In this document: positions 63,953-64,000 of the stretch, one piece after another | Layout: every line of letters begins with the position of its first letter | How positions within the stretch are numbered: position 1 is the stretch's first letter | Source: Chryseobacterium indologenes | GTDB taxonomy: Bacteria > Bacteroidota > Bacteroidia > Flavobacteriales > Weeksellaceae | DNA: 64,000 nt | Assembly (NCBI GenBank): GCA_016025055.1 | Contig: CP065590.1 | Span: 186,001-250,000 of the forward strand | Direction: 5' to 3' | Position numbers and translations under genes: made by a program | The notes under the pieces: generated by a model | Told to the model about the DNA's origin: nothing | The model's database searches: none | What the model saw: only the letters and a program-made list of their open reading frames with translations

Positions 63953-64000
63953 CTACCCATTAATCCTGTTCTGCAAAAACTGAGTTCTGTACTCTTTCGG
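63953..64000 (-). CDS. AraC-type regulator, C-terminal end only
   Basis: The window edge cuts a minus-strand frame whose last 15 residues are PKEYRTQFLQNRING, followed by a TAG stop. The PKEYR segment is typical of the very end of AraC-family helix-turn-helix proteins. Only this much can be seen. Confidence 0.5.
   Translation of the reverse strand, partial: PKEYRTQFLQNRING

Overview
The window is AT-rich bacterial DNA whose gene content points to a flavobacterium of the Chryseobacterium/Elizabethkingia type (phylum Bacteroidota). Evidence for this includes a type IX secretion (T9SS) C-terminal sorting domain, a TonB receptor with a carboxypeptidase-like N-terminal domain, TAnnTTTG-type -7 promoter boxes, poor Shine-Dalgarno sequences, Bacteroidota-specific small families (DUF6428, DUF6660, DUF6526, the GDCCVYCS protein) and a PRTRC cassette. 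The species call is an inference. No rRNA, tRNA, CRISPR array or insertion sequence was seen.

Layout. Positions 1-6.4 kb hold a heavy-metal island on the minus strand: an ArsR / membrane protein / DUF6428 arsenic-type operon, an ArsR / MerTP / GDCCVYCS mercury-type operon, and a DUF6660 / TonB receptor / CDF efflux transporter group. Positions 6.5-14.1 kb are a mobile-element module, also on the minus strand. It carries ssb, ardA, several small genes of unknown function and a PRTRC cassette (proteins E, C, B and ThiF), and looks like the leading region of a conjugative element. A long inverted repeat with a G-rich loop at 14.25 kb is a candidate origin of transfer. Positions 15.0-22.7 kb carry cargo: a lipoprotein possibly paired with a small membrane protein, an aldo/keto reductase, a PAS histidine kinase, an SRAP DNA-protein crosslink protein and small orphan proteins.

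Positions 22.8-35.1 kb are a polymorphic-toxin operon, transcribed on the minus strand as T9SS-sorted protein, then a 3401-residue SpvB/TcB/RHS protein ending in an HNH/AHH-like nuclease, then a putative immunity protein. Positions 35.8-43.2 kb are a four-gene plus-strand operon: ParB-like protein, metallo-beta-lactamase-fold protein, a roughly 1627-residue trypsin-like protease fused to a STAND-type P-loop NTPase, and a PD-(D/E)XK-like protein. It resembles AVAST/conflict systems and is the best candidate for an undescribed defence system. A convergent two-gene unit of unknown function (membrane protein plus soluble protein, 43.2-44.5 kb) abuts it. From 45.2 kb on, the genes look like ordinary chromosome: lectin, hydrolases, regulators, glutaminase, transporters, Xaa-Pro aminopeptidase and topoisomerase IB.

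A caveat applies to the whole window. Ten genes carry single-base frameshifts (eleven events), every one of them in a short homopolymer, and restoring one base per event rejoins recognisable full-length proteins. This is best explained by uncorrected sequencing error, so those genes are annotated as one CDS each.
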